From positions 248,001-312,000 of the forward strand of contig CAWDZQ010000004.1 of NCBI GenBank assembly GCA_963807065.1: 64,000 bases of DNA. Direction: 5' to 3'. The number at the start of each line of letters is the position of its first letter. The stretch's first letter is position 1. The stretch is from CAWAND01 sp963807065 (GTDB lineage: Bacteria > Chloroflexota > Anaerolineae > Anaerolineales > E44-bin32). Made by a program: the position numbers and the translations under genes. Shown here piece after piece: positions 7,253 through 15,690 of the stretch. Under the pieces are notes generated by a model, which saw nothing but the letters and a program-made list of their open reading frames with translations, was not told the DNA's origin and ran no database searches.

Positions 7253-8560
7253 CTAGCTGCCGGCATAAGCCACCCCCGATGACGGACGGTAAATTCCCGC
7301 CACTCGATTGGAGGGACGCAGATATTTGTGGGCCACCCTAAGGACGTCCTCCGGCGAAATACGGCTGATCCTATCCAGGTAAGTCTCGAACCAGGCGTAG
7401 GTGGAAAACATCTCCGCGTAGCCAAGCCACATCCCCTGGTGCGTGATGCTTTCGCTGTCGTAGGCGAAAATCGCCTTGGCCTGCTTGATCGCTTTCTCAA
7501 TCTCCGCTGGTGCAACGGCTGCCTGGAGAAGGCTGTCCACCTCCTCGTCGAGCCTTGTGAGCACCGCGTCGGGAGATCGATCGGGCCTAACAGTCACTCT
7601 GAGCGAATAGAGATAGGGATCGATCGTGGCTGCCATACCACCTGAAACCGCTGCCGCCAGACCACCCTGCACCAAGGCCCGGTATAGCCGGGAAGTCTTG
7701 TTGGGCAACCCGCCCCCGAAGGGGCTCAGGCTGGAGGCCCCGGCCAGAACACTGTCCATGACGCTCAAGGGGACAAAGTCGGGATCCTTGGCCGGCGGCA
7801 CCCGGTAGGCCACTTCGACGATCGGCGTGGGGTCGGGGCCTTCGACGGTGACCCTGCGTTCCCCGGGCTGCTCAGGCTCGGCGCGGACGGATGTTTCGGG
7901 CCGTTGCTGATGGGGAAGGCCGCCGAACAGCTCTCGGATGCGCTTGAGCATCGGACCCGGCTTGAAATCTCCCGCCAGGGCCAGAACGGCATTGCTGGGC
8001 GTGTAGTGGGTCCGGTAGTAACCAAACAGATCATGCCTCGACATGGCCTCTAAATCTGCCATGTCGCCAATCACCTCGTGATGGTAGGAATGGACTCTGA
8101 AGGCGGCCGCTTGGACCTCTTCAGCGAGCCGAAACGACGGATCGTTCTCATGACCCTGGCGCTCGGAGATAATCACCGTCCGCTCGGATTCAACCTCAGC
8201 AGGATCGTAACTGCTGTTGACCATGCGGTCCGCTTCTAGTCTCAGCGCCAGGTCGATGCGGTCAGCCGGCATGATCTCGTAATATGTGGTCCAGTCAATC
8301 CAGGTTCCGGCGTTCCATACACCGCCATCGCGCGAAATGGCCTTGTCCAGCAGGCCGCTTGGGAAGTCAGGGGTGCCTTTGAACTGCATGTGTTCGACCC
8401 AGTGGGAGACCCCAGTCTGGCCGGTGCGCTCGTTTCTGGAACCCACCCGATACCACAGCCAGCTGCTGACCAGAGGCGCCGTGTGAACTGGCTTCAACCG
8501 GATTTCGAGGCCGTTTCGGAGACGATGCTTGACGATATCTGATGCGCCCGCCTTTGTCAT
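7253..8560 (-). CDS. M16 family zinc metallopeptidase, active subunit
   Basis: A 435-residue peptidase with the inverted zinc motif HWVEH near residues 53-57 and the distal Glu in ERTVIISERQGHEND near residues 125-139, so the active site looks complete. Like its partner it begins directly with the beta strand NGLEIRLKPV and has no obvious signal peptide, which suggests a cytoplasmic enzyme. Its start codon overlaps the ugd stop as ATGA. It is translated just before the inactive homologue, which fits a co-translated heterodimer. The substrate cannot be read from sequence. Confidence 0.9.
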   Translation of the reverse strand: MTKAGASDIVKHRLRNGLEIRLKPVHTAPLVSSWLWYRVGSRNERTGQTGVSHWVEHMQFKGTPDFPSGLLDKAISRDGGVWNAGTWIDWTTYYEIMPADRIDLALRLEADRMVNSSYDPAEVESERTVIISERQGHENDPSFRLAEEVQAAAFRVHSYHHEVIGDMADLEAMSRHDLFGYYRTHYTPSNAVLALAGDFKPGPMLKRIRELFGGLPHQQRPETSVRAEPEQPGERRVTVEGPDPTPIVEVAYRVPPAKDPDFVPLSVMDSVLAGASSLSPFGGGLPNKTSRLYRALVQGGLAAAVSGGMAATIDPYLYSLRVTVRPDRSPDAVLTRLDEEVDSLLQAAVAPAEIEKAIKQAKAIFAYDSESITHQGMWLGYAEMFSTYAWFETYLDRISRISPEDVLRVAHKYLRPSNRVAGIYRPSSGVAYAGS

Positions 8561-9891
8561 CCGGGTGTGCCTTGCATGGATTGGCCTTCCGGATCATAGC
8601 CTCGACCCATTCCAAAATAGCGGATTCCCAAGCCCGCCATCACCTTGGGGTCGTAGATGTTGCGGCCATCGACGATCAAAGGGGCTGGCATGGTCTCGCT
8701 CAGCCGCTCGAGGTCGAGCTGCTTAAATTCGTTCCACTCGGTGCACACCACCAATGCCTGACAGCGCTCAGCCAGCGTGTATGGATCCGGGGCCATCTCG
8801 ACGGCCGGCATCGCCGCTTTCGCCCGGTCCATGCCCACCGGATCATACGCTAGTACCGTGGCACCGGCGTCGGCCAAGAGCCGGGCAATTTCAATCGAGG
8901 GAGCATCGCGCATGTCGTCGGTGTTGGGTTTGAAGGTCAAACCCAACAGCCCGATCGTCTTGCCGTTCAGGTCCCCCAGGGCAGTGCGGACCCTATCGAC
9001 CAAGCGCTGGCGGCGGTCGGAGTTGATTTCCATGACCGCACCTAGTAACTGCGGGTGCCGCCCCTTCTCCTCAGCCATGTAGGCCAGGGCCTTGACATCC
9101 TTGGGGAAACACGAGCCGCCGTACCCCAGTCCTGCATCGAGAAAATGCGGCCCAATGCGCGGATCATAGCCCATGCCTGTGGCGACCTCTTTGACGTCGG
9201 CGCCCAGCGCCTCACAGATGTTGGCGATTTCGTTGATAAAAGAGATCTTGGTGGACAGGAAGGCATTTGAGGCGTACTTGATCATTTCCGCCGTTCGCAG
9301 GTCGGTCACTACGATCGGGGCCCGCAGCGGCAGATGCAGTTGGGCGACCTTCTCGGCAGCATCCAGGTCGAGCGATCCCAGCACCGTCCGGGCCGGGCTC
9401 ATAAAATCCTGAATAGCCGAGCCTTCCCGCAGGAACTCCGGGCAGGAGACGACTGAAAAGGGGATCGGCTGGGGTTGGTTGGCCTGGATCACGTCGGCGA
9501 CCCAGTCCCCGGTCCCGACGGGCACGGTGGATTTGTTGACGATGATGCAAGCGGCGGACATCAGCTTACCGATGGATTCAGCCGCCGATCTCACATACTT
9601 GAGGTCCGCTTCGCCCTCGCCACCTTCCGGCGTACCGACAGCAATGAAGACGAATTCCGCTTCTCGAAGCGCATCTTCGTAAGATGTCGTGAAGTTCAAC
9701 CGGCCGGCAGCCATATTGCGTTCGACGAGCTCTTCGAGCCCTGGCTCATAGATCGGGAGTTCGCCTCGCATGAGACCTGCAATTCGATCCTCATCGATAT
9801 CCAAGGCGGTCACCCGGTTGCCAAGATCTGCAAAACAGGCGCCGGTCACCAGGCCGACGTATCCGACCCCAACAACTGTGATATTTTTCAC
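8557..9891 (-). CDS. ugd: UDP-glucose 6-dehydrogenase
   Basis: Oxidises UDP-glucose to UDP-glucuronate with two NAD+, feeding cell-surface polysaccharide synthesis. Of 444 residues, the N-terminus is an NAD-binding Rossmann fold (VGVGYVGLVTG). The catalytic Cys lies in GYGGSCFPKDV near residue 260. LGLTFKPNTDDMRDAPS near residue 315 marks the UDP-binding domain. The start is GTG 9891, with GGAGG 5 nt upstream. The frame overlaps the M16 gene by ATGA. No other polysaccharide genes lie nearby, so the sugar's destination is unknown. Confidence 0.95.
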   Translation of the reverse strand: MKNITVVGVGYVGLVTGACFADLGNRVTALDIDEDRIAGLMRGELPIYEPGLEELVERNMAAGRLNFTTSYEDALREAEFVFIAVGTPEGGEGEADLKYVRSAAESIGKLMSAACIIVNKSTVPVGTGDWVADVIQANQPQPIPFSVVSCPEFLREGSAIQDFMSPARTVLGSLDLDAAEKVAQLHLPLRAPIVVTDLRTAEMIKYASNAFLSTKISFINEIANICEALGADVKEVATGMGYDPRIGPHFLDAGLGYGGSCFPKDVKALAYMAEEKGRHPQLLGAVMEINSDRRQRLVDRVRTALGDLNGKTIGLLGLTFKPNTDDMRDAPSIEIARLLADAGATVLAYDPVGMDRAKAAMPAVEMAPDPYTLAERCQALVVCTEWNEFKQLDLERLSETMPAPLIVDGRNIYDPKVMAGLGIRYFGMGRGYDPEGQSMQGTPG

Positions 9892-10067
9892 AAATCCTCC
9901 TTGTTCGACCTGCCTCCGGCAGAAGGCAGGCGCAATGATACCATGGTGCGGACGACATCGGTCATGCCTGAGGCGGGGTTGGGCCGGCCGAACGAAGTTG
10001 CCGTATCCGACCAGAGTAAGGTTGCGGATTTCTGGCTCTTCTGCGACATTAGGGGTTGAGGTTGCCT

Positions 10068-10325
10068 ATGCCCAGCGGGATACCGGTTCCCAGAGATCTC
10101 CTATTCGTACTCAAATCAGGGGAGTATGTTTTGGATGTCGGCGACGCCCGAGTCCAAGACGTGCAAACGGGCGAATTCCTCGCCTTCCGCGAACGAGACT
10201 ATGGCCGGGGCATACTCGACGGCGACCTCGAGACGCTAAAGAACAACGGCGTGGTGATCTCCTACGGACCGCGCGTCGTTTACGTCCGCCCCCTTCCAGA
10301 ACCTCCTCGCCGCACGATCGAATAA
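10068..10325 (+). CDS. Small hypothetical protein (85 aa)
   Basis: No family is recognised. ATG 10068 has GAGG about 6 nt upstream. The frame also opens at TTG 10056. The protein is a mix of short predicted beta strands (LLFVLKSGEYVLDV, GEFLAF, VVISYGPRVVYV) without membrane segments or cysteines. It is a plausible small cytosolic domain. It is divergent from ugd and lies 119 bp before the nitroreductase. The even amino-acid mix and fitting codon use support coding, but it could be spurious. Confidence 0.55.
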   Translation: MPSGIPVPRDLLFVLKSGEYVLDVGDARVQDVQTGEFLAFRERDYGRGILDGDLETLKNNGVVISYGPRVVYVRPLPEPPRRTIE

Positions 10326-10403
10326 ACTCTTTCCGACCTGACAGGATCCATCCAGGGGCACCCCACCGTCCGGCCACTCCCGATTGGGGATTGGCGGTCG
10401 GCG

Positions 10404-10409
10404 TATAAT
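10404..10409 (+). promoter_or_regulatory. Candidate -10 box for the nitroreductase
   Basis: A consensus TATAAT stands 36 bp before the start codon at 10445. No convincing -35 hexamer is found at 16-18 bp, so this is only a candidate. Confidence 0.35.
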
Positions 10410-10444
10410 CGAGGCGACGCCGCCGAAAGAGAGGATAGCCGATC

Positions 10445-10990
10445 ATGGAGGTCGCGCAGGCCATTCGAACCAAACGCGCCGTTCGGACCTTTTCTGATGA
10501 GCCCATCCCAGATCCGGCACTCATAGAGATCCTCAACGCCGGACGAAGAGCACAGTCCTCCAAGAACACACAACCGTGGGCCTTCATCGCCATTCGGGAT
10601 CGCACCCGGCTCGAGGCCCTCTCCAAGCTCGGCCATTTTGCCGGCCATCTGGCTGGCGCTGCGGCAGCAGTGGCCGTCCTCACTCCGGATCCCGCCCAGC
10701 GCTGGTCGATCATGTTCGACGCCGGCCAAGCGGCGGCGTACATGCAGCTGGCGGCCTGGAGTATGGGAATTGTCTCCTGCCCGGCGACCATCTACCAGCC
10801 CGAAAAGGCGCGCGAGCTGTTGAAGTTCCCTGACGAGGTCCATCTGCACGTTGCCCTTAGCTTCGGCTACCCGCTTGATCCAGGTGATTTGTACGCACCG
10901 CCAAAGCGCAGTGGACGCCGCAGTCTCCAAGAAAGCGTGCACTTCGAGACCTGGGCCAACCAAAAGCCTGGCACACCGTCCCAGATCTGA
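10445..10990 (+). CDS. Nitroreductase family protein
   Basis: A 181-residue flavin-dependent oxidoreductase of the nitroreductase fold. It begins with VAQAIRTKRAVRTFSDEPI and the FMN-phosphate-binding RRAQSSKNTQPW near residues 33-45, both typical of the family. A later AAAYMQLAAWSMGIVSCP matches the dimer/FMN segment. GAGAGGA precedes the ATG. The substrate cannot be inferred, since these enzymes act on quinones, nitro compounds, flavins or iodotyrosine. It lies 52 bp before hutU and could share its transcript, but a histidine-pathway role is not evident. Confidence 0.88.
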   Translation: MEVAQAIRTKRAVRTFSDEPIPDPALIEILNAGRRAQSSKNTQPWAFIAIRDRTRLEALSKLGHFAGHLAGAAAAVAVLTPDPAQRWSIMFDAGQAAAYMQLAAWSMGIVSCPATIYQPEKARELLKFPDEVHLHVALSFGYPLDPGDLYAPPKRSGRRSLQESVHFETWANQKPGTPSQI

Positions 10991-11042
10991 ATGTCCTGGA
11001 GCGACGGCGCCCAGCGACAAAGCCTTCCACGGAGGTCCATCC

Positions 11043-12698
11043 ATGCCCAAGATCGTCCGCGCCCCTCGCGGCACGCAACTCCACTGCAAATCCTGGCAGA
11101 TCGAAGCGCCATACCGCATGATCCAGAACAACCTCGACCCGGAGGTCGCCGAACGCCCGGAAGACCTGGTCGTGTACGGCGGCCGTGGTCAGGCGGCTCG
11201 CAATTGGGAGAGCTTCGACGCCATCCTTCGTAGCCTGGAGTCAATGGAGGAAGACGAGACGCTGCTGGTCCAATCGGGAAAACCCGTCGCCGTGTTCAAA
11301 ACTCATCGCGACGCCCCCAGGGTGTTGATCGCCAACTCGAACCTGGTGCCTCATTGGGCCACCCAAGATCACTTCGACGACCTTGCAGCCAAGGGCCTGA
11401 TTATGTACGGACAAATGACGGCCGGCTCATGGATCTACATCGGCACGCAGGGCATTTTGCAGGGAACATATGAGACCTTGGGGGCCCTCGCCCGTCAGAG
11501 GGGCTGGGGGTCTTTGAGGGGCAAGTTCGTCTTGACGGCCGGTCTGGGAGGCATGGGCGGCGCACAGCCGATGGCGATCACCATGAATGAAGGCGTAGGC
11601 CTTGTGGTCGAAGTCGATCCCCAACGGGCCGAACGGCGCTTGAAAGCCGGTTATGTGGACGCTGTAGTGGACACATTGGAAGAGGCCATGACATGGGTCG
11701 ACGAGGCGATCGCCGACCGGCGGCCGCTTTCGGTCGGCTTGATCGGCAACGCCGCAGACGTGTACCACGAACTGGCCCTGCGCGAGGTGACCCCCGATGT
11801 CGTCACCGACCAGACGCCGGCGCACGATGTGCTGTCCTACATCCCGTCCGACCTCTCAGCTGACGAAGCGGAACAGCTTCGCCGTTCGGACCCCAGCCGC
11901 TACTCGGAGCGCGCCATGGCTTCAATGGCCCGGCACGTAGAGGCGATGCTGACCTTCCAGTTACGGGGCGCCGAAGTGTTTGACTATGGCAACAACCTCC
12001 GTCAGCGAGCTTATGATGCCGGGGTCAAGGCCGCGTTCGACTACCCTGGATTCGTCCCGGCGTATATTCGTCCCTTGTTCTGCCTGGGCAAGGGACCCTT
12101 CCGCTGGGTGGCCCTTTCCGGCGACGAAGAGGACATCTACCGGACGGACGAGGCGGTCATGGAGCTGTTTCCAGAAGATGAACACTTGCACCGCTGGCTC
12201 AAAATGGCCAAGGAAAAGGTCCCCTTCCAAGGGCTGCCAGCGCGGATCTGCTGGCTGGGCTACGGTGAGCGGGCTCGAGCTGGACTGAAGTTCAACGAGA
12301 TGGTCGCCAACGGCGAACTCAAGGCGCCCATTGTCATCGGACGGGATCATCTCGATGCCGGCTCGGTTGCATCGCCGAATCGGGAAACCGAGGGCATGAT
12401 GGACGGCACGGACGCTGTCAGCGATTGGCCACTCCTCAATGCCATGTTGAACGCCGTGGCCGGGGCGACGTGGGTATCTTTCCATCACGGAGGCGGCGTG
12501 GGCATCGGCTTCAGCCAGCATGCCGGCCAGGTGATCGTGGCCGACGGCACCCCCGAGGCGGCTTTGCGTCTGGAACGCGTCCTGACCACCGATCCGGGTC
12601 TGGGCGTGGTCCGGCACGCCGACGCAGGTTATCCTGAGGCGATTGAGGCGGCCCGCCAATTCGGCATTCAAATGCCGATGCTCGAGCAAGGTGGCTGA
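11043..12698 (+). CDS. hutU: Urocanate hydratase
   Basis: Converts urocanate to imidazolonepropionate using tightly bound NAD+, the second step of histidine breakdown. The 551-residue length is standard. Signatures visible are VVYGGRGQAARNWE near residue 43, TAGLGGMGGAQP (NAD loop) near residue 162, the conserved Cys in ARICWLGYGERARAG near residue 400, and GGGVGIGFSQHAGQ near residue 485. The frame is open upstream to 10851, but that overlaps the nitroreductase. ATG 11043 gives the family start. hutI follows after an MFS gene; hutH is not in the window. Confidence 0.97.
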   Translation: MPKIVRAPRGTQLHCKSWQIEAPYRMIQNNLDPEVAERPEDLVVYGGRGQAARNWESFDAILRSLESMEEDETLLVQSGKPVAVFKTHRDAPRVLIANSNLVPHWATQDHFDDLAAKGLIMYGQMTAGSWIYIGTQGILQGTYETLGALARQRGWGSLRGKFVLTAGLGGMGGAQPMAITMNEGVGLVVEVDPQRAERRLKAGYVDAVVDTLEEAMTWVDEAIADRRPLSVGLIGNAADVYHELALREVTPDVVTDQTPAHDVLSYIPSDLSADEAEQLRRSDPSRYSERAMASMARHVEAMLTFQLRGAEVFDYGNNLRQRAYDAGVKAAFDYPGFVPAYIRPLFCLGKGPFRWVALSGDEEDIYRTDEAVMELFPEDEHLHRWLKMAKEKVPFQGLPARICWLGYGERARAGLKFNEMVANGELKAPIVIGRDHLDAGSVASPNRETEGMMDGTDAVSDWPLLNAMLNAVAGATWVSFHHGGGVGIGFSQHAGQVIVADGTPEAALRLERVLTTDPGLGVVRHADAGYPEAIEAARQFGIQMPMLEQGG

Positions 12699-12776
12699 GG
12701 CCCAGCATGACGCCCGTCGCTTTCCGCCTGCCGCCTGTGGCGGGATCGGCGGGCGGTTGACTATCGCGCCCGATCG

Positions 12777-13982
12777 ATGATGAATCTCTCCCGGCAGCCC
12801 CGACGCCATCGCCTGCGCGTCCAGCTCTTGGCCATTTCCGGCACCCGCAGCGTGCTCAATACGTCCTTTCGCATGGTCTATCCTTTCCTGCCCGTCTTCG
12901 CCCGCGGTTTGGGTGTCAGTCTGGAGACGATGGCTCTGGCGGTAACGGCTCGTTCCCTGCTCGGACTGTTTGCTCCAGCTATCGGCTCGCTAGCGGACCT
13001 GCGGGGCCGCAAGTGGACGATGCTCCTCGGATTGGCCTTGTTCAGCGGCGGGTTGTGGTTGATCCCCATCCATCCCGTCTACTCGTTTGTCTTCGCCGGG
13101 ATGATCATCTCGATGGCCGGTAAGCTGCTGTTCGATCCGGCCATGCAGGCTTATATTGGCGATCAGGTCTCCTACGCCCAGCGTGGTCTGGCGATTGCGG
13201 TGACCGAGGTGGGATGGTCAGCCGCCGGGCTGGTCGGAATGCCGCTGGTCGGGTGGCTGATCGCGGCCACGGACTGGTCGGTGCCTTTCCCAGTTTTGGC
13301 CCTGCTGGGCCTGGTCGGCTTGGCCCTGCTCTGGAGGATTCTCCCCGCTGATACCAAGCCGCTCGGGAAGCCCCGCGGCCTGCTGAGCGGTTTGGCCCTT
13401 GTGGCTGCCCACACGCCGGCGGTAGCCGGCTTGCTCGTCAGCCTGATCGTCACCGTCGCCAACGAGTCGGTCAATATCGTTTACGGCGCATGGCTTGAGG
13501 ATGCCTTCGGTCTGCAGGTGGTGGCCTTGGGGGCAGCTTCGACCGTGATCGGTTTGGCGGAACTCAGCGGCGAGGGGTTGGTGGCGGCCGTGTCAGACCG
13601 CTTGGGCAAACGCCGGATTGTTGGGCTGTTTATCAGCGCCAACGCGCTTTCTTGTTTGGCGATCCCCTGGCTGGGGTCATCTGTTGCTGGCGCGCTGGTC
13701 TCCTTGTTCCTCTTTTACATAAGCTTCGAGATTGCCATCGTGGCCTCGATCCCGCTCATGACCGAAATCCTGCCTTCAGCTCGGGCGACCGTTATGGCTG
13801 CCAACGTGGCTGCGCTTTCACTCGGCCGGGCAGTGGGCGCCCCGTTGGGACCAAGACTCTTTCACCAGGGACTGGGGGCCAACGCGGCCTTGGCCGCAGG
13901 CCTGGATGTGCTGGCCCTGGTCATTTTGATCACTCTGGTAAAGATCGACAAATCGCCGGCTCCGAGAAAGGCGGTCCCATGA
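12777..13982 (+). CDS. MFS transporter in the hut cluster
   Basis: A 401-residue integral membrane protein with about 12 hydrophobic segments in two halves. The loop between helices 2 and 3 holds the MFS signature as GSLADLRGRKWTM near residues 67-79, and the second half has the matching SDRLGKRRI near residues 277-285. Its stop overlaps the hutI start as ATGA. Placement between hutU and hutI suggests uptake of histidine or urocanate, or export of a pathway product. That is inference from context only. Confidence 0.88.
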   Translation: MMNLSRQPRRHRLRVQLLAISGTRSVLNTSFRMVYPFLPVFARGLGVSLETMALAVTARSLLGLFAPAIGSLADLRGRKWTMLLGLALFSGGLWLIPIHPVYSFVFAGMIISMAGKLLFDPAMQAYIGDQVSYAQRGLAIAVTEVGWSAAGLVGMPLVGWLIAATDWSVPFPVLALLGLVGLALLWRILPADTKPLGKPRGLLSGLALVAAHTPAVAGLLVSLIVTVANESVNIVYGAWLEDAFGLQVVALGAASTVIGLAELSGEGLVAAVSDRLGKRRIVGLFISANALSCLAIPWLGSSVAGALVSLFLFYISFEIAIVASIPLMTEILPSARATVMAANVAALSLGRAVGAPLGPRLFHQGLGANAALAAGLDVLALVILITLVKIDKSPAPRKAVP

Positions 13983-15250
13983 CCATCGATTTGCTGATCC
14001 ACTCAGCACGCCAACTCCTGACCGTGGCCGGCGGCCCACAGCCGGGGATCTCGCTGGGCCGTTTGGGGCTCGTCGAAGATGGGGCGGTAGCCATCCATCA
14101 GGGCCAGGTGGTTGAAACGGGAACGAGCCAGGATCTGGTCCGGAGACACGAAGCCGAGCGGAGCCTTGATGCCTCCGGCCGGCTGGTCATGCCCGGCTTT
14201 GTCGATCCACACACCCACCTGGTTTGGGCCGGTGACCGTGCAGAAGAGTTCGAACTGCGCCAGCAGGGCGTCAGCTACATGGAAATTCTGGCCAAAGGGG
14301 GTGGAATCTTATCCACCGTGCGCCGGACGAGGGCGGCCAGCGTTGGGGACCTTGTGACGCAGGCCCTCAGCCGTGCTCGGCGGATGCTGGCGCACGGCAC
14401 GACGACGGCTGAGGCCAAGAGCGGTTATGGCCTGGAGTGGAAAAGCGAGAAGAGCCTCTTGCAGGCGATCGTGGAGCTCGACGAATCCGGTCCATTGGAA
14501 CTTGTGCCAACTTTCCTGGGGGCCCACGCCGTTCCGCCGGAGTACCAGGGCCGAGCGGATGATTACACCGCGGTCGTGGTCAACCAGATGTTGCCCGACC
14601 TCAAGGACTGGTGGCAGACCGACTACCCCCATCGGCCCCTTCCCTTCGTCGACGCGTTCTGCGAAGAGGGGGCATTTACCCTCGAGCAGACGCGGCGCAT
14701 CCTGACCGGCGCGCGCGACTTAGGCTTTCCACTCAAACTCCATGCAGACGAGTTCAAAACGCTGGGCGGCGCCGCGCTCGCAGCCGACTTGGGTGCCGTA
14801 TCCGCCGATCACCTCGTCCAAACGCCATCCAAGGACATCCGGAGTTTGGCTGACTCGGGCACGGTCGCCGTCGCCCTGCCCTGCACGCCGTTTGGCCTGA
14901 ACGAACAGGGCTACACACCGGCGCGGCAAATCCTGGATGTCGGAGGGTTGCTGGCGGTGGCGTCCGATCTCAACCCGGGCACGGCCTGGTGTGAGTCGAT
15001 GCAGTTTGTATTGGCCTTAGCCTGCCGCAAGATGGGCCTGACGCCGGCGGAGGCGATTGCCGCCGCCACGATCAACGCGGCGGCCGCCATTGGACGGCAC
15101 GATCGCATAGGCAGCCTCGAGCCTGGCAAGCAGGCGGACGTGATCATCCTTGACGTTCCTGACTACCGCCATCTCGGCTATCGTTTCGGTGCCAATCTGG
15201 TCTCAACCGTCATCAAGATGGGGAACGTCGTCGAAACCAGATCTCAATGA
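13979..15250 (+). CDS. hutI: Imidazolonepropionase
   Basis: Amidohydrolase that opens imidazolonepropionate to formiminoglutamate, the third step of histidine degradation. It has 423 residues. The metal site HxH is in PGFVDPHTHLVWAGDR near residue 75. Further signatures are AKSGYGLEW near residue 143, LKLHADEF near residue 253, the metal-ligand region SADHL near residue 278, and SDLNPGTAW near residue 325. ATG 13979 overlaps the MFS stop by ATGA. A 15-bp hairpin follows the stop. Confidence 0.97.
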   Translation: MTIDLLIHSARQLLTVAGGPQPGISLGRLGLVEDGAVAIHQGQVVETGTSQDLVRRHEAERSLDASGRLVMPGFVDPHTHLVWAGDRAEEFELRQQGVSYMEILAKGGGILSTVRRTRAASVGDLVTQALSRARRMLAHGTTTAEAKSGYGLEWKSEKSLLQAIVELDESGPLELVPTFLGAHAVPPEYQGRADDYTAVVVNQMLPDLKDWWQTDYPHRPLPFVDAFCEEGAFTLEQTRRILTGARDLGFPLKLHADEFKTLGGAALAADLGAVSADHLVQTPSKDIRSLADSGTVAVALPCTPFGLNEQGYTPARQILDVGGLLAVASDLNPGTAWCESMQFVLALACRKMGLTPAEAIAAATINAAAAIGRHDRIGSLEPGKQADVIILDVPDYRHLGYRFGANLVSTVIKMGNVVETRSQ

Positions 15251-15273
15251 AAGACCCCAGCCTTGCAGGAAAC

Positions 15274-15310
15274 AATGCGGGGAGGGCTCTGAACCAGCCC
15301 TCCCCGCATT
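15274..15310. terminator. Bidirectional terminator between hutI and the PspC gene
   Basis: AATGCGGGGAGGGCT (15274-15288) pairs perfectly with AGCCCTCCCCGCATT (15296-15310) around a 7-nt loop. It sits between two convergent genes. Neither side has a long T-run, so the stability of the 15-bp stem carries the call. Confidence 0.6.
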
Positions 15311-15336
15311 GGGTTTGGTGTCCCGCATCGCAGCTT

Positions 15337-15540
15337 TCAGCGGGCTGACGGAATGATCAGCCACAGCAGCACGTAGAGACCAAGGCCAGGCACACCGCCC
15401 GGGATTAGGGCGATAAGGAACGCCAACCGGAACCAGGTCGCGCTGATTCCGAAGAACTCGCCGAGGCCCCCACACACGCCGGCCAGCATCCGATTGTGGC
15501 TCGATCGCCGCAGGGCACGCTTTTCAGTTTCTGTCATCAT
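15337..15540 (-). CDS. PspC domain small membrane protein
   Basis: A 67-residue protein made almost entirely of a PspC domain. A basic N-terminus (KRALRRSSHNRMLAGVCGGLGEFF) leads into a hydrophobic hairpin, FRLAFLIALIPG and GLGLYVLLWLIIP. PspC proteins are inner-membrane stress proteins. In the phage-shock system they sense membrane damage, but no other psp gene is near. A perfect AAGGAGG lies 9 nt before ATG 15540, which fixes the start. It is a single-gene unit ending at a shared hairpin. Confidence 0.88.
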   Translation of the reverse strand: MMTETEKRALRRSSHNRMLAGVCGGLGEFFGISATWFRLAFLIALIPGGVPGLGLYVLLWLIIPSAR

Positions 15541-15625
15541 GAGAGATAACCTCCTTCTGTCTGCGCCCATTCTGTATCCAATTGGGATCGGCCTCGTGAC
15601 AATCGCCTGACATCAAGCCGAAAGC

Positions 15626-15652
15626 ACATCGGCCCCTTGCGGGGGCCGATGT
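15626..15652 (-). terminator. Hairpin after groEL
   Basis: ACATCGGCCCC (15626-15636) pairs with GGGGCCGATGT (15642-15652) around a 5-nt loop, 39 bp after the groEL stop. The minus-strand continuation (GCTTTCGG) is only weakly U-rich. Confidence 0.55.
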
Positions 15653-15690
15653 TGGACAGCGAAGGTGCGTTGTGCGTTCAGGTCGCCGGT

